Positions 23,163-32,076 of a stretch of 45,940 nucleotides of DNA are shown here, one piece after another. The position numbers and the translations under genes were made by a program. The notes beneath the pieces are model-generated. The model did not search any database. It worked only from the letters and a program-made list of their open reading frames with translations, and had not been told where the DNA came from. Position 1 is the first letter of the stretch. The number at the start of each line of letters is the position of its first letter. This DNA is from an uncultured Clostridia bacterium (GTDB lineage: Bacteria; Bacillota; Clostridia; UBA1381). Location of the stretch: the NCBI GenBank assembly GCA_934476675.1, contig CAKSOE010000024.1, positions 1-45,940 of the forward strand, written 5' to 3'.

Positions 23163-24898
23163 TATGCAGACACCTCCTTATCCGCTTGCGAATAGTAAAT
23201 ATCGCGGTATTCGGGGCTGGTTTTTATAAGCTCGTCATGCGTACCCTCGCCCATAAGCTTTCCGCCCTCAAGCACAAGAATTTTGTCCGCCCCGGCAACC
23301 GAGGAAATTCTCTGTGCGATTATAAGCTTTGTCGTATCCTTTAGCGTGGTTTTGAACGCTTCGCGGATTTTTGCCTCCGTTGCGGTATCAACCGCACTTG
23401 TGGAGTCGTCAAGAATCAGAATTTTAGGCTTTTTCAAAAGCGCACGGGCTATACAAAGACGCTGCTTCTGTCCGCCCGAAACGTTAACTCCGCCCTGCCC
23501 CAGCTCCATATCGTAGCCGTCGGTGAAATTCTCCACAAAGCCGTCCGCCTGCGCATAGCCTGCCGCGGCTTTTACCTCCTCATGCGTTGCGTTTTCATCG
23601 CCCCATTTGAGGTTTTCCTCTATCGAACCGGAGAAAAGCACGTTTTTCTGCAAAACCATGCCTACGCCGTCACGCAGATTTTTTAAGCTGTAATCCTTTA
23701 CGTTTATTCCGTCAACAAGAACCTCGCCGCCGCTTACATCGTAAAGACGCGGAATAAGCTGCACAAGCGAAGTCTTTCCCGAGCCTGTCGTGCCGATAAT
23801 TCCGACGGTCTGACCCGGGCTTACGGAAAACGAAATATTATCGAGAATATTATCCTCGCCTGTTTCGTAATACTTAAAGCTTACGTTTTTAAATTCGATA
23901 CTTCCTTTTGTTACTTTTCTGTCCTTATATTTTGAATTTTCATCGTTAAGGTCGCTTTCGCTGTCAAGAACCTCGGAAATTCTCTTACCCGAGGCTGCCG
24001 CTCTCGAGCCTTGCAGAATAAGCATCGAAACCATCATAAGCGACATAAGAATCTGTATAATATAAGTAGTAAACGCCGTAAGACTTCCTGCCTGCATACT
24101 GCCTCCGATAACGAAATTTCCGCCCAGCCATACCACCGCAAGCGTTGTAATATTCATCGCAAAGGTCATAACGGGCATTGTGATAATTACAATCCGCATT
24201 GCGCTCAATGACGCATTCATGAGCGAACTGTTGGCATTATCGAATTTTTCGATTTCGTAATTTTCGCGCACAAACGACTTTACAACACGAACGTTTGTAA
24301 TATTTTCCTGAATACCCGAGTTTAATTCGTCAAGCTTTTTCTGCATAAATCTGAATTTCGGAAATGCCGTTTTAAGCAGTATATAAATTGCGATTATAAG
24401 CAGCGGCATTACAACCGTAAGCACCAAAGCAAGACGTACATTAATACTGCACGCCATAATAATTCCGCCGACAAGCATTCCGGGCGAACGCATCGCCATA
24501 ATCAGAAGCATACGAACCATATTCTGGAGCTGCGTTATGTCGTTTGTCAGCCGTGTGACGAGCGAACCTGTCGAAAAACGGTCAATGTCCTTAAAGGAAA
24601 ATCCCTGAACCTTTTTGAAAATGTCCTTTCTCAAATCTGCGCTGAAATAAACCGACGCTTTTATAGAAAAATAATGACCGCCGATGCCGCCTATAATCAT
24701 AACGCCTATAAAGCCTATCATTTTAAGCGCCTGCGTTAAAATGTATGATGTTCCGGCATTGCCCATAACGCCGTTGTCAATCATGGACGCCATGAATTTC
24801 GGCAGCACGATTTCACCGGCAACTTCGCTCAGCATCAGTATCGGGCCGAGTATGAAGTACAGCAGATACGGACGCACATATTTAAAATATTTTTTCAA
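23162..24898 (-). CDS. ABC exporter half-transporter with degenerate Walker B
   Basis: 578 residues from a TTG start, the usual length for this family. A six-helix domain (LLYFILGPILMLSEVAGEI onward) is followed by an ATPase domain with Walker A GTTGSGKTS, signature VSGGQKQR and Walker B ILILDDSTSAVD, where Asp replaces the catalytic Glu, as in the non-catalytic half of heterodimeric exporters. TTG at 24898 is chosen over the in-frame ATG at 24958 because the promoter -10 lies at 24935-24930, inside the longer frame, and AAGGTGG precedes the TTG. It is first in an operon with the second half-transporter, the GAP1-like protein and the membrane protein. Confidence 0.9.
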   Translation of the reverse strand: MKKYFKYVRPYLLYFILGPILMLSEVAGEIVLPKFMASMIDNGVMGNAGTSYILTQALKMIGFIGVMIIGGIGGHYFSIKASVYFSADLRKDIFKKVQGFSFKDIDRFSTGSLVTRLTNDITQLQNMVRMLLIMAMRSPGMLVGGIIMACSINVRLALVLTVVMPLLIIAIYILLKTAFPKFRFMQKKLDELNSGIQENITNVRVVKSFVRENYEIEKFDNANSSLMNASLSAMRIVIITMPVMTFAMNITTLAVVWLGGNFVIGGSMQAGSLTAFTTYIIQILMSLMMVSMLILQGSRAAASGKRISEVLDSESDLNDENSKYKDRKVTKGSIEFKNVSFKYYETGEDNILDNISFSVSPGQTVGIIGTTGSGKTSLVQLIPRLYDVSGGEVLVDGINVKDYSLKNLRDGVGMVLQKNVLFSGSIEENLKWGDENATHEEVKAAAGYAQADGFVENFTDGYDMELGQGGVNVSGGQKQRLCIARALLKKPKILILDDSTSAVDTATEAKIREAFKTTLKDTTKLIIAQRISSVAGADKILVLEGGKLMGEGTHDELIKTSPEYRDIYYSQADKEVSA

Positions 24899-24929
24899 AA
24901 ATCCACCTTCTCTTAAAAATATACTTATT

Positions 24930-24958
24930 ATTATAACATTTATATATATTTTTTTCAA
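24930..24958 (-). promoter_or_regulatory. Promoter of the ABC-ABC-GAP1-membrane protein operon
   Basis: TTGAAA (24958-24953), a 17-bp spacer and TATAAT (24935-24930) on the minus strand, between the ComM gene and the first exporter gene. It separates this operon from tcdA-comM and decides the exporter start codon. Confidence 0.75.
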
Positions 24959-24966
24959 GCAATTTA

Positions 24967-26499
24967 TTACTTAAAAAACTTTCTGTCAAGGCTTCTGTAT
25001 TGTATCGCCTCGGCAATATGTACGGAGTTGATATTTTCAGCGCCTTCAAGGTCGGCGATTGTGCGCGCGACCTTTAAAATACGTCCGTGCGCACGTGCGC
25101 TTAAACCGAGATTGTCAAAGGCTGATTTCAAAATCGCATTTTCCTCTTTGCCCAACCGGCAGAACGCATCAAGTCCGCTTGTGCTTAATTCCGAATTTGA
25201 ATGAATACCCATATCCTTATAGCGTTCAAGCTGGATTTTTCGGGCTGCATTGACTCTTTTACGCATTTGTGCGCTTGTTTCGCCGTTTGCGGCGGCGCTC
25301 AGCTTGTCATACTCGACGGAGTCAACCTCAACCTGAATATCTATCCTGTCAAGCAGCGGGCCGGAAATTCTGTTTCTGTACTGATTTATCTGCGCCGGCG
25401 TACAGGTGCATTTCCGCCGTGAATCCCCCAAATATCCGCATTTGCAGGGGTTCATGCTTGCGATAAGCAATATATTGCACGGGTATGTCAGCGTTGCGTT
25501 GACGCGTGAAATTGTAACGCAGCCGTCCTCGAGAGGCTGTCTTAAGGCTTCAAGCGTATTGCGCCCGAACTCCGGCAGCTCGTCTAAAAACAGTACGCCG
25601 TTATGCGCCAGCGAAAGCTCGCCCGGCTTCGGCACAGTACCTCCGCCCGACAGTCCGGCTGCGGATATGGTATGATGCGGACTGCGAAACGGTCTTTGCG
25701 TGATAAGCGGCTGCCGCTCGGACAGCTCGCCGGCTATCGAATGAATTTTTGTGACCTCCAAAGCCTCATCAAACGTCAGCTCCGGCAAAATGCTTCCCAT
25801 GCGCTGTGCAAGCATGGTTTTGCCCGTTCCAGGGCTGCCTATGAGCAGTACGTTGTGATTTCCGGCGGCGGCTATTTCAAGCGCACGCTTTATATGCTCC
25901 TGACCTTTTACGTCATGAAAATCAAGCAGATTTTCACGTTCTCTTGCAAAAATTTCATCAAGGTCAACCTTTATAGGCAGAATTTTCTTCTCGCCCATAA
26001 AATGCGCGCAAAGCTCCTTTAAGCTATGCACCGGATATACCTCAATCCCTTCGACAACCGCCGCTTCGCTTGCGTTTTCCGCCGGAACAAACGCGCGGCG
26101 AAAGCCGTTCTTGTAAGCCGAAATAACCATCGGCAAAACTCCCGAAACAGGGTTTAATGCTCCGTCAAGCGACAGCTCGCCTATAAACATGGTTTTGTCG
26201 ATTTTGTCAATCGTCAGCTGCTCGGTGGCGTTTATAATCGAAAGCGTAATCGGTAAATCGTAGCCGGTGCCCTCCTTGCGCCTGTTCGCCGGCGCAAGGT
26301 TCACAATGACGTGCTTTGCCGGAAATCGCAGTCCCGAATTTTTTATTGCAGCGCGCACGCGCTCTTTTGCTTCTTTTACCGCGGTGTCGGGAAGTCCCAC
26401 AATATCAAACGCAACCATTCCGTTCGATACGTCCGTCTGTACACAGACGCTGAATCCGTCGATTCCCGTAAGTCCGCAGGAATATGTCTTTGACAGCAT
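24967..26499 (-). CDS. comM: YifB/ComM family Mg-chelatase-like AAA+ ATPase
   Basis: 510 residues with three recognisable parts: an N-terminal ChlI-type Lon-protease-like domain (LTGIDGFSVCVQTDVSNG...FDIVGLPDTAVKEAKERV), an AAA+ core with Walker A GSPGTGKTM and Walker B GVLFLDELPEF, and a C-terminal Mg-chelatase domain with a Cys cluster (NPCKCG...CTCTP). ComM is a hexameric helicase that promotes branch migration during natural transformation in other bacteria; YifB-type homologues are widespread in non-competent species. No other competence genes are visible. It follows tcdA by 17 nt. Confidence 0.94.
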   Translation of the reverse strand: MLSKTYSCGLTGIDGFSVCVQTDVSNGMVAFDIVGLPDTAVKEAKERVRAAIKNSGLRFPAKHVIVNLAPANRRKEGTGYDLPITLSIINATEQLTIDKIDKTMFIGELSLDGALNPVSGVLPMVISAYKNGFRRAFVPAENASEAAVVEGIEVYPVHSLKELCAHFMGEKKILPIKVDLDEIFARERENLLDFHDVKGQEHIKRALEIAAAGNHNVLLIGSPGTGKTMLAQRMGSILPELTFDEALEVTKIHSIAGELSERQPLITQRPFRSPHHTISAAGLSGGGTVPKPGELSLAHNGVLFLDELPEFGRNTLEALRQPLEDGCVTISRVNATLTYPCNILLIASMNPCKCGYLGDSRRKCTCTPAQINQYRNRISGPLLDRIDIQVEVDSVEYDKLSAAANGETSAQMRKRVNAARKIQLERYKDMGIHSNSELSTSGLDAFCRLGKEENAILKSAFDNLGLSARAHGRILKVARTIADLEGAENINSVHIAEAIQYRSLDRKFFK

Positions 26500-26516
26500 A
26501 TGCTTTCTCCTTATAT

Positions 26517-27218
26517 TCAGCTTATTATATCCTTAATTATTTCCGCGGCGATAAGCAGTCCTGCCGCCGGCGGCACAAACGCAACGCTACCGGGAAGATG
26601 TCTGCCGTTTTCTTCTATAACCTCTCTGAGCTTTACGCTTTCCTCTTTGGAATAAACCACTTTAAGCTTTTTTATTCCTCTCAGTTTAAGCTCGCGCCGC
26701 ATAACGCGTGCAAGCGGACATACCGAAGTCTTATAAATATCCGCCACCTCAAACCGCGACGGGTCAAGCTTGTTTCCGGCGCCCATGGAGCTTATCACCC
26801 TCACGCCCGCCTTATCCGCACGCGTTATTATCTCTATCTTCCCCTTAACCGTATCTATTGCGTCCGCTATGTAATCGTAAACGGAAAAATCCATCTCGGT
26901 ATCGGGCATGAAAAATAATCTGTGTTTGTTGACCTTTGCATCGGGATTGATGCTTTTTATGCGCTCCTCCATAACGTCCGTTTTGTATCTGCCCACCGTC
27001 TGCGTCAGCGCAATTATCTGACGGTTTATATTCGACTCCGAAACGGTATCGTTATCGATTATATCAATCGTTCCGACGCCGCTACGTGCAAGCGCCTCTA
27101 TCACATATCCGCCGACTCCGCCGGCGCCGAATACCGCAACACGCGCATTTTTGAGCTTATCCATTGCCCCGGCTCCGAAAATCAGCTCCGTTCTTTCAAA
27201 TCTTCCGATTGTTCTCAT
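26517..27218 (-). CDS. tcdA: tRNA threonylcarbamoyladenosine dehydratase (ThiF/E1-like)
   Basis: 233 residues of the E1-like ThiF/MoeB superfamily, TcdA (formerly CsdL/YgdL) branch. RFERTELIFG begins the protein, the nucleotide loop is VFGAGGVGGYVIEALARSGVG, IDNDTVSESNINRQI contains the adenylate-binding Asp and Arg, and DAIDTVKGKIEII follows. The enzyme uses ATP to cyclise the t6A37 side chain of ANN-decoding tRNAs. The length is normal for Gram-positive members. It is the first gene of a two-gene unit with comM. Confidence 0.92.
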   Translation of the reverse strand: MRTIGRFERTELIFGAGAMDKLKNARVAVFGAGGVGGYVIEALARSGVGTIDIIDNDTVSESNINRQIIALTQTVGRYKTDVMEERIKSINPDAKVNKHRLFFMPDTEMDFSVYDYIADAIDTVKGKIEIITRADKAGVRVISSMGAGNKLDPSRFEVADIYKTSVCPLARVMRRELKLRGIKKLKVVYSKEESVKLREVIEENGRHLPGSVAFVPPAAGLLIAAEIIKDIIS

Positions 27219-27247
27219 TCCTCTCCCGATATGCTGTATTATCCCTA

Positions 27248-27276
27248 ATTATACCACACGGTTTTTCAAATCACAA
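27248..27276 (-). promoter_or_regulatory. Promoter of tcdA-comM
   Basis: TTGTGA (27276-27271), a 17-bp spacer and TG-extended TATAAT (27253-27248), minus strand, 30 bp before the tcdA start. Confidence 0.7.
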
Positions 27277-27385
27277 GCAAAACGAAACATTTTTCGCACA
27301 TAATTTAAAATTTATTATTATTTTTATTAATTTTGTAATATTTTTAAAAAAATGTAATATATATAATATGTTGGAAGAAACACCA

Positions 27386-27399
27386 CATTATGCATAATG
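27386..27399. promoter_or_regulatory. 14-bp perfect palindrome upstream of the glg operon
   Basis: CATTATGCATAATG is perfectly self-complementary and lies about 50 bp upstream of the glgB -35 region in an otherwise AT-rich, gene-free stretch (27277-27436). It is a candidate operator or activator site. Confidence 0.4.
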
Positions 27400-27436
27400 C
27401 ATAAAAAAATAGAAGTAATTTATTTAAAACTTAGGC

Positions 27437-27476
27437 TTTACTGCTAAATGCATTTATGCTATAATAGTAGTATAAT
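27437..27476 (+). promoter_or_regulatory. glg operon promoter with two possible -10 boxes
   Basis: TTTACT (27437-27442), a 17-bp spacer and TG-extended TATAAT (27460-27465). A second TATAAT lies at 27471-27476. The glgB start is 33-45 bp downstream, with GAGAGGAGAAAG as ribosome site. Confidence 0.7.
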
Positions 27477-27509
27477 GTACATAAGGCAAAAACGAGAGGA
27501 GAAAGCAGA

Positions 27510-29429
27510 ATGCAGGAAAACAACCGTGCAGGTATAAGTGAGTTTCAGACATATCTTTTCAATTCGGGAGATAATTTTAAAACGTATGAAATGCTCGGGC
27601 CTCACCAAGTAAAAAACGGCAAAGGAAAGGCATGGCGTTTCGCCGTGTGGGCGCCGAAAGCCGCAAGGGTTTCTCTTTCGGGGGATTTTAACGGCTGGAG
27701 CAGTTCGGACTCGCAGCTTTCACCGATTGGCAGCACAGGCATATGGTACGGCGTATTTGACAATATCCGTGAGGGAGATTTGTATAAATATGCAATAGAG
27801 GGTCAGGACGGCGAAATTTATTTCAAGGCAGACCCGTATGCGTTCGAGGCGGAGTTAAGACCGGGAACGGCTTCACGTGTAAGGGATATTCCAAGCTATA
27901 AGTGGACGGACGGCAAATGGATTGATTCAAGAGGGAAAAAGGATATTTATTCATTGCCGATGAATACTTATGAGGTGCATCCCGGTTCATGGAGAGTTCA
28001 TGAGGACGGCAGCTTATACAATTACCGTGAGCTTGCCGACGAGCTTATTCCGTACGTATCGGAAATGGGGTATACTCATATTGAGCTTATGCCGGTTATG
28101 GAATATCCGTTTGACGGCTCATGGGGCTATCAGGTGACGGGATATTTTGCCGCAACCTCGCGCTACGGCGCTCCGGAGCAGTTTATGTATTTTATCGATA
28201 AGTGTCATGAATACGGCATTTCGGTTATCATGGACTGGGTTCCGGCGCATTTTCCGCGTGACGCGCACGGTTTAAGGCGCTTTGACGGCTCTCCGGCATA
28301 CGAATATGCCGACCCGAAAATGGGCGAGCATAAGGACTGGGGCACAATGGTCTTTGACTACTCAAAATCGGAGGTTGTATCATTTCTTGTTTCGTCGGCA
28401 CATTTCTGGGCGGAGGTTTATCATATAGACGGACTGCGTGTTGACGCCGTTTCGTCAATGCTTTACCGCGATTATTCCAGAAACGACGGCGAATGGACGC
28501 CGAATATCTACGGCGGAAACGGAAACCTCGAAGCGGTGGATTTTTTCAGAAAATTAAACCGCACGATGTGCACGGAATTTCCCGGCTTTATCATGATTGC
28601 CGAGGAAAGCACCGCATGGCCGCTTGTGACCGCACCGACCGAAAACGACGGCCTGGGCTTTAATTTCAAGTGGAATATGGGCTGGATGAACGATACTTTA
28701 AGGTATATGAGCATGGATCCGTATTTCAGAAAAGACAATCACTCGCTTCTGACCTTTATGATGATGTATGCTTACAGCGAAAATTTTATACTTCCGCTTT
28801 CGCATGATGAGGTGGTTCACGGCAAACATTCTCTGATTGATAAAATGTTCGGAGCGTATGAGGATAAATTCGATGCCTACAAGACGCTTTTGGGATATTT
28901 TATGACGATGCCCGGCAAAAAGCTCATATTTATGGGCGGTGAAATGGGGCAGTTCCTCGAATGGAGGTACGATGACCAGCTTGAATGGAATCTGCTGGAT
29001 ACGGACAGGCACAGAAAGCTTAAAGAATACGTGCGCACGCTCAACCGCTTTTATGCGGAAAACAGCGCACTGTGGGAAATTGACCAAAGCTGGGACGGAT
29101 TCAGATGGATAAATGATTCCGACAGTGAAAATTCCGTTCTTTCATATATCAGAAAGGGCAAAAGGCAGGGCGATTTCGTTATCGCCGCCGCAAACTTTAC
29201 GCCCGTTGACAGACCTGTTTACAAAATAGGCGTACCCGAGGGCGGAGAATACGAAGTTATTATACATTCAAATTCAACAGAATACGGCGGTTCAAGGCTT
29301 ATCGGCAAAATGAAATTTACTGCGAAAAAAGTACCGTATTCCGATATGGAATATACTCTTACGGTATTTGTTGACGCAAATTCGATTATGCTGTTGAAAA
29401 AGTCCGATAAAAAGGCGGTGAAGAAATAA
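27510..29429 (+). CDS. glgB: 1,4-alpha-glucan branching enzyme
   Basis: 639-residue GH13 branching enzyme, cytosolic. An N-terminal CBM48-like domain (WAPKAARVSLSGDFNGWS, about residues 45-65) leads to the GH13 barrel: MEYPFDGSWGYQVTGYFAATSRYG, VDAVSSMLYRD with the nucleophile Asp, AEEST with the acid/base Glu, and LPLSHDEVVHGKHSL with the transition-state Asp. It transfers glucan segments to make alpha-1,6 branches in glycogen. It is the first gene of a glgBCDAP-type operon; glgC follows after 52 nt. Confidence 0.96.
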   Translation: MQENNRAGISEFQTYLFNSGDNFKTYEMLGPHQVKNGKGKAWRFAVWAPKAARVSLSGDFNGWSSSDSQLSPIGSTGIWYGVFDNIREGDLYKYAIEGQDGEIYFKADPYAFEAELRPGTASRVRDIPSYKWTDGKWIDSRGKKDIYSLPMNTYEVHPGSWRVHEDGSLYNYRELADELIPYVSEMGYTHIELMPVMEYPFDGSWGYQVTGYFAATSRYGAPEQFMYFIDKCHEYGISVIMDWVPAHFPRDAHGLRRFDGSPAYEYADPKMGEHKDWGTMVFDYSKSEVVSFLVSSAHFWAEVYHIDGLRVDAVSSMLYRDYSRNDGEWTPNIYGGNGNLEAVDFFRKLNRTMCTEFPGFIMIAEESTAWPLVTAPTENDGLGFNFKWNMGWMNDTLRYMSMDPYFRKDNHSLLTFMMMYAYSENFILPLSHDEVVHGKHSLIDKMFGAYEDKFDAYKTLLGYFMTMPGKKLIFMGGEMGQFLEWRYDDQLEWNLLDTDRHRKLKEYVRTLNRFYAENSALWEIDQSWDGFRWINDSDSENSVLSYIRKGKRQGDFVIAAANFTPVDRPVYKIGVPEGGEYEVIIHSNSTEYGGSRLIGKMKFTAKKVPYSDMEYTLTVFVDANSIMLLKKSDKKAVKK

Positions 29430-29481
29430 AGTCTTATTACGGCTTGAAAAATTACATTAAAAATTTAGGAGATGGACATAT

Positions 29482-30690
29482 ATGATATCAAAGGATTGCG
29501 TGGCAATGATACTTGCCGGAGGACAAGGCTCGCGTCTGGGAGCGCTTACAAAGCACGTTGCAAAGCCGGCGGTGCCTTTTGGGGGAAAATACAAGATTAT
29601 AGATTTCCCTCTTTCAAACTGCATACATTCGGGGATTGATACCGTAGGCGTGCTTACGCAGTATCAGCCTCTGGAACTTAACACATATATAGGAAACGGC
29701 AAGCCGTGGGATCTTGACCGTTCGCACGGCGGCGCATATGTTCTGCCGCCGTACCAGAGCGCCGAAGCCGGCGAATGGTACAAGGGTACGGCCAACGCCA
29801 TTTACCAGAACATAGGCTTTCTCGAAAGATTTAATCCCAAAAACGTACTTATTCTTTCGGGCGACCATATTTATAAAATGCACTACGGAAAAATGCTCAA
29901 AGCACATAAAGAATCGGGAGCTGCAGTGACAATTGCGGTAATGCCCGTGCCGTGGGAGGAGGCAAGCCGCTTCGGAATCATGAGCACAAACCCCGAAACG
30001 GGAGAAATTACCGAGTTTGCCGAAAAACCTGCAGAGCCGAAAAGCAATCTTGCGTCCATGGGTATTTATATTTTCAGCTACGACGCGCTGAAAAAGTATC
30101 TTACGGACGACGAGCGCGACCCAAATTCGGATAACGATTTCGGCAAAAACATCATTCCCAAAATGCTCGGCAACAACGAAAAAATGATGAGCTACCGCTT
30201 TGAGGGTTACTGGAAGGACGTCGGAACGGTATACAGCCTTTGGGAGGCTAATATGGATCTTATCGACAGTCCGCCGAAATTCTCCCTAAACGACCGCTCA
30301 TGGATAATTTATTCGCGAAACCATGCGTTCACGCCGCACTATGTCGGCAATAATGCGAAAATTTCCAATTCGACCGTTACGGAGGGCAGCTTCATTGACG
30401 GCGAAATAAACCACTCCGTTATTTTCGGCGCGGTAGACGTGGGCGAGGGTTCGAAAATTACCGATTCGGTGGTTATGCCGGGCGCTAAAATCGGCAAAAA
30501 CTGCGTGATTGAAAAGGCGGTTATCGGCGAGGGCGCCAAAATCGGCGACAATGTCCGCATAGGCGTTGAGGAGGATCCGCAAAGCAAGTATATTTCCAAA
30601 TACTGCTCAGGCGGAATCGTTCTTGTCGAGGGCGGCGCAGAGGTAAAAGACAGCGAAAACATCGTCAAAAACAGTATGATAGAAGCATAA
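29482..30690 (+). CDS. glgC: Glucose-1-phosphate adenylyltransferase, catalytic subunit
   Basis: 402 residues. The N-terminal nucleotidyltransferase domain has AGGQGSRLGALTKHVAKPAV, DFPLSNCIHSGI, KGTANAIYQN and LSGDHIYKM; the C-terminal half is a left-handed beta-helix (hexapeptide repeats such as VVMPGAKIGKNCVIEKAVIG). It makes ADP-glucose from glucose-1-phosphate and ATP, the committed step of glycogen synthesis. In Firmicutes GlgC works as a GlgC/GlgD heterotetramer, and glgD follows after 14 nt. Confidence 0.96.
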   Translation: MISKDCVAMILAGGQGSRLGALTKHVAKPAVPFGGKYKIIDFPLSNCIHSGIDTVGVLTQYQPLELNTYIGNGKPWDLDRSHGGAYVLPPYQSAEAGEWYKGTANAIYQNIGFLERFNPKNVLILSGDHIYKMHYGKMLKAHKESGAAVTIAVMPVPWEEASRFGIMSTNPETGEITEFAEKPAEPKSNLASMGIYIFSYDALKKYLTDDERDPNSDNDFGKNIIPKMLGNNEKMMSYRFEGYWKDVGTVYSLWEANMDLIDSPPKFSLNDRSWIIYSRNHAFTPHYVGNNAKISNSTVTEGSFIDGEINHSVIFGAVDVGEGSKITDSVVMPGAKIGKNCVIEKAVIGEGAKIGDNVRIGVEEDPQSKYISKYCSGGIVLVEGGAEVKDSENIVKNSMIEA

Positions 30691-30704
30691 GGGGGCAGAA
30701 CAGA

Positions 30705-31820
30705 ATGAGAAACGATACAATGGGCGTTATTCTTGTAAATCAGGATAAAATTCCGCCGATTACCGATATTAGAGCAAATCTGTCTCTCCCGATTGCGGGC
30801 AGATACAGAATTATAGATTTCGTGCTTTCGAATATGTCAAATGCGGGTATTACCAACATAGGCGTTGCGGCGGAATCGAACTATTCATCGCTGATGGATC
30901 ATATTCGTTCGGGAAAACCGTGGGATCTGGACAGAAAGGGCAGCGGACTGAAAATTCTGCCGCCGAGTATGGAGCATAAGCTCGGCAAAATCAACGGCAG
31001 CATAGATATGCTCACAGGCATAAGGGATTTTATACGCCGCAGCCGCGAAACATACGTTATTCTTTCGCTCGGCAACAATATATATAATATGGATTTTTCA
31101 AAGGCTATTGACGAGCATATAGAAAACCAGGCGGACGTTACGGCGGTATATACAAAGCTTTCAAATGTAGCCGAGGCGCAGCTTTCGCGCTATACGCTCT
31201 TTGACATAGACGAAAACAACCGCATAAAGGATATTGAGGTTATGCCGTATTATCCTAAAACAAACTATGCCGGACTTGACATATATATTATGGAAAAGGC
31301 GCTTCTGGAAAGCTTTATCGACGAGTGCAGCGCAAGGGGCGATATTGATTTTGTCAAGGACGCACTTGCCAAAAAATTGTGCGGTATGCGCATATTCGGT
31401 TATGAGCATAAGGGTTATGTAGGCAAGGTCGACTCGATGAAGTCGTTTTATAAGTGCAACATGGACTTTTTAAACGCCGAAATAAGACGGGAGCTGTTTA
31501 ACCCCGAAAACCCGATTTACACCAAAACAAAAGACCAGAGCCCGACAAAATACGGCAGTGACGCGGTAGTGAAAAACTGCTTTGTTTCGGACGGCTGCAT
31601 TATTGACGGCACGATAGAAAACTGCGTGCTTTCAAGAGGCGTAAAAGTAGCAAAGGGCGCAGTAGTGAAAAACTCCATAATAATGCAGAACAGCGTCATA
31701 GAGGAGGACGTTGAGCTTGCTCACGTTGTGTTTGACAAACAGGTAAAAATTACAAAGGGAAGAAAGCTTATCGGTCAGAAAAGCTACCCTCTTGCAATAG
31801 AAAAGGATACGGAAATCTGA
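30705..31820 (+). CDS. glgD: Glucose-1-phosphate adenylyltransferase, GlgD subunit
   Basis: 371 residues, homologous to GlgC but with the catalytic nucleotide loop lost: the N-terminus reads MGVILVNQDKIPPITDIRAN in place of the AGGxGxRL motif, while IIDFVLSNMSNAGI and the C-terminal beta-helix remain. GlgD raises the activity of GlgC rather than catalysing alone. AGGGGGC is the ribosome site. A hairpin terminator follows at 31840-31876, so part of the transcription stops here, and glgA has its own promoter. Confidence 0.93.
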   Translation: MRNDTMGVILVNQDKIPPITDIRANLSLPIAGRYRIIDFVLSNMSNAGITNIGVAAESNYSSLMDHIRSGKPWDLDRKGSGLKILPPSMEHKLGKINGSIDMLTGIRDFIRRSRETYVILSLGNNIYNMDFSKAIDEHIENQADVTAVYTKLSNVAEAQLSRYTLFDIDENNRIKDIEVMPYYPKTNYAGLDIYIMEKALLESFIDECSARGDIDFVKDALAKKLCGMRIFGYEHKGYVGKVDSMKSFYKCNMDFLNAEIRRELFNPENPIYTKTKDQSPTKYGSDAVVKNCFVSDGCIIDGTIENCVLSRGVKVAKGAVVKNSIIMQNSVIEEDVELAHVVFDKQVKITKGRKLIGQKSYPLAIEKDTEI

Positions 31821-31839
31821 TTTTTTTTCGTGTGCTGCC

Positions 31840-31877
31840 GGTGCGCGGCGGATTTTATCTGCCCGCACCGCGTTTTG
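31840..31877 (+). terminator. Hairpin terminator between glgD and glgA
   Basis: GGTGCG-c-GGC (31840-31849) pairs with GCC-CGCACC (31861-31869) and is followed by GCGTTTTG. The T-run is short, suggesting partial termination before the internal glgA promoter. Confidence 0.65.
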
Positions 31878-31969
31878 TATAACGGCATATTTACTGCTGC
31901 AATGTATATAATACATTAAAGATAAACAGCCGCAAAACACAGCAAAAAATACGATTTTTTGCCGAATGT

Positions 31970-31998
31970 TTGACAAAACCGCCGTTTTGATATAATAT
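31970..31998 (+). promoter_or_regulatory. Internal promoter for glgA-glgP with palindromic spacer
   Basis: TTGACA (31970-31975) with TATAAT at 15-bp spacing (31991-31996) or TAATAT at 17-bp spacing (31993-31998). CAAAAC-N4-GTTTTG (31974-31989) fills the spacer, as at the toxin-antitoxin and tRNA promoters. Confidence 0.75.
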
Positions 31999-32076
31999 AT
32001 AGCTATACATAGTATGTACCGACAGTCCGCGGCGGTATGTATACATATTGTGCGGACGAAAGGATTGTGTGAATTT

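Noticed and set aside
24899..24958. ATG start at 24958 for the first ABC exporter
   Set aside because: The -35 and -10 boxes lie inside that extension; the TTG at 24898 follows AAGGTGG and gives the normal N-terminus.
32014..32076. Upstream ATG at 32014 for glycogen synthase
   Set aside because: It lies only 16 bp past the -10 box and adds 21 residues before the conserved RVLFAASEAAPF beginning; ATG 32077 fits the family.
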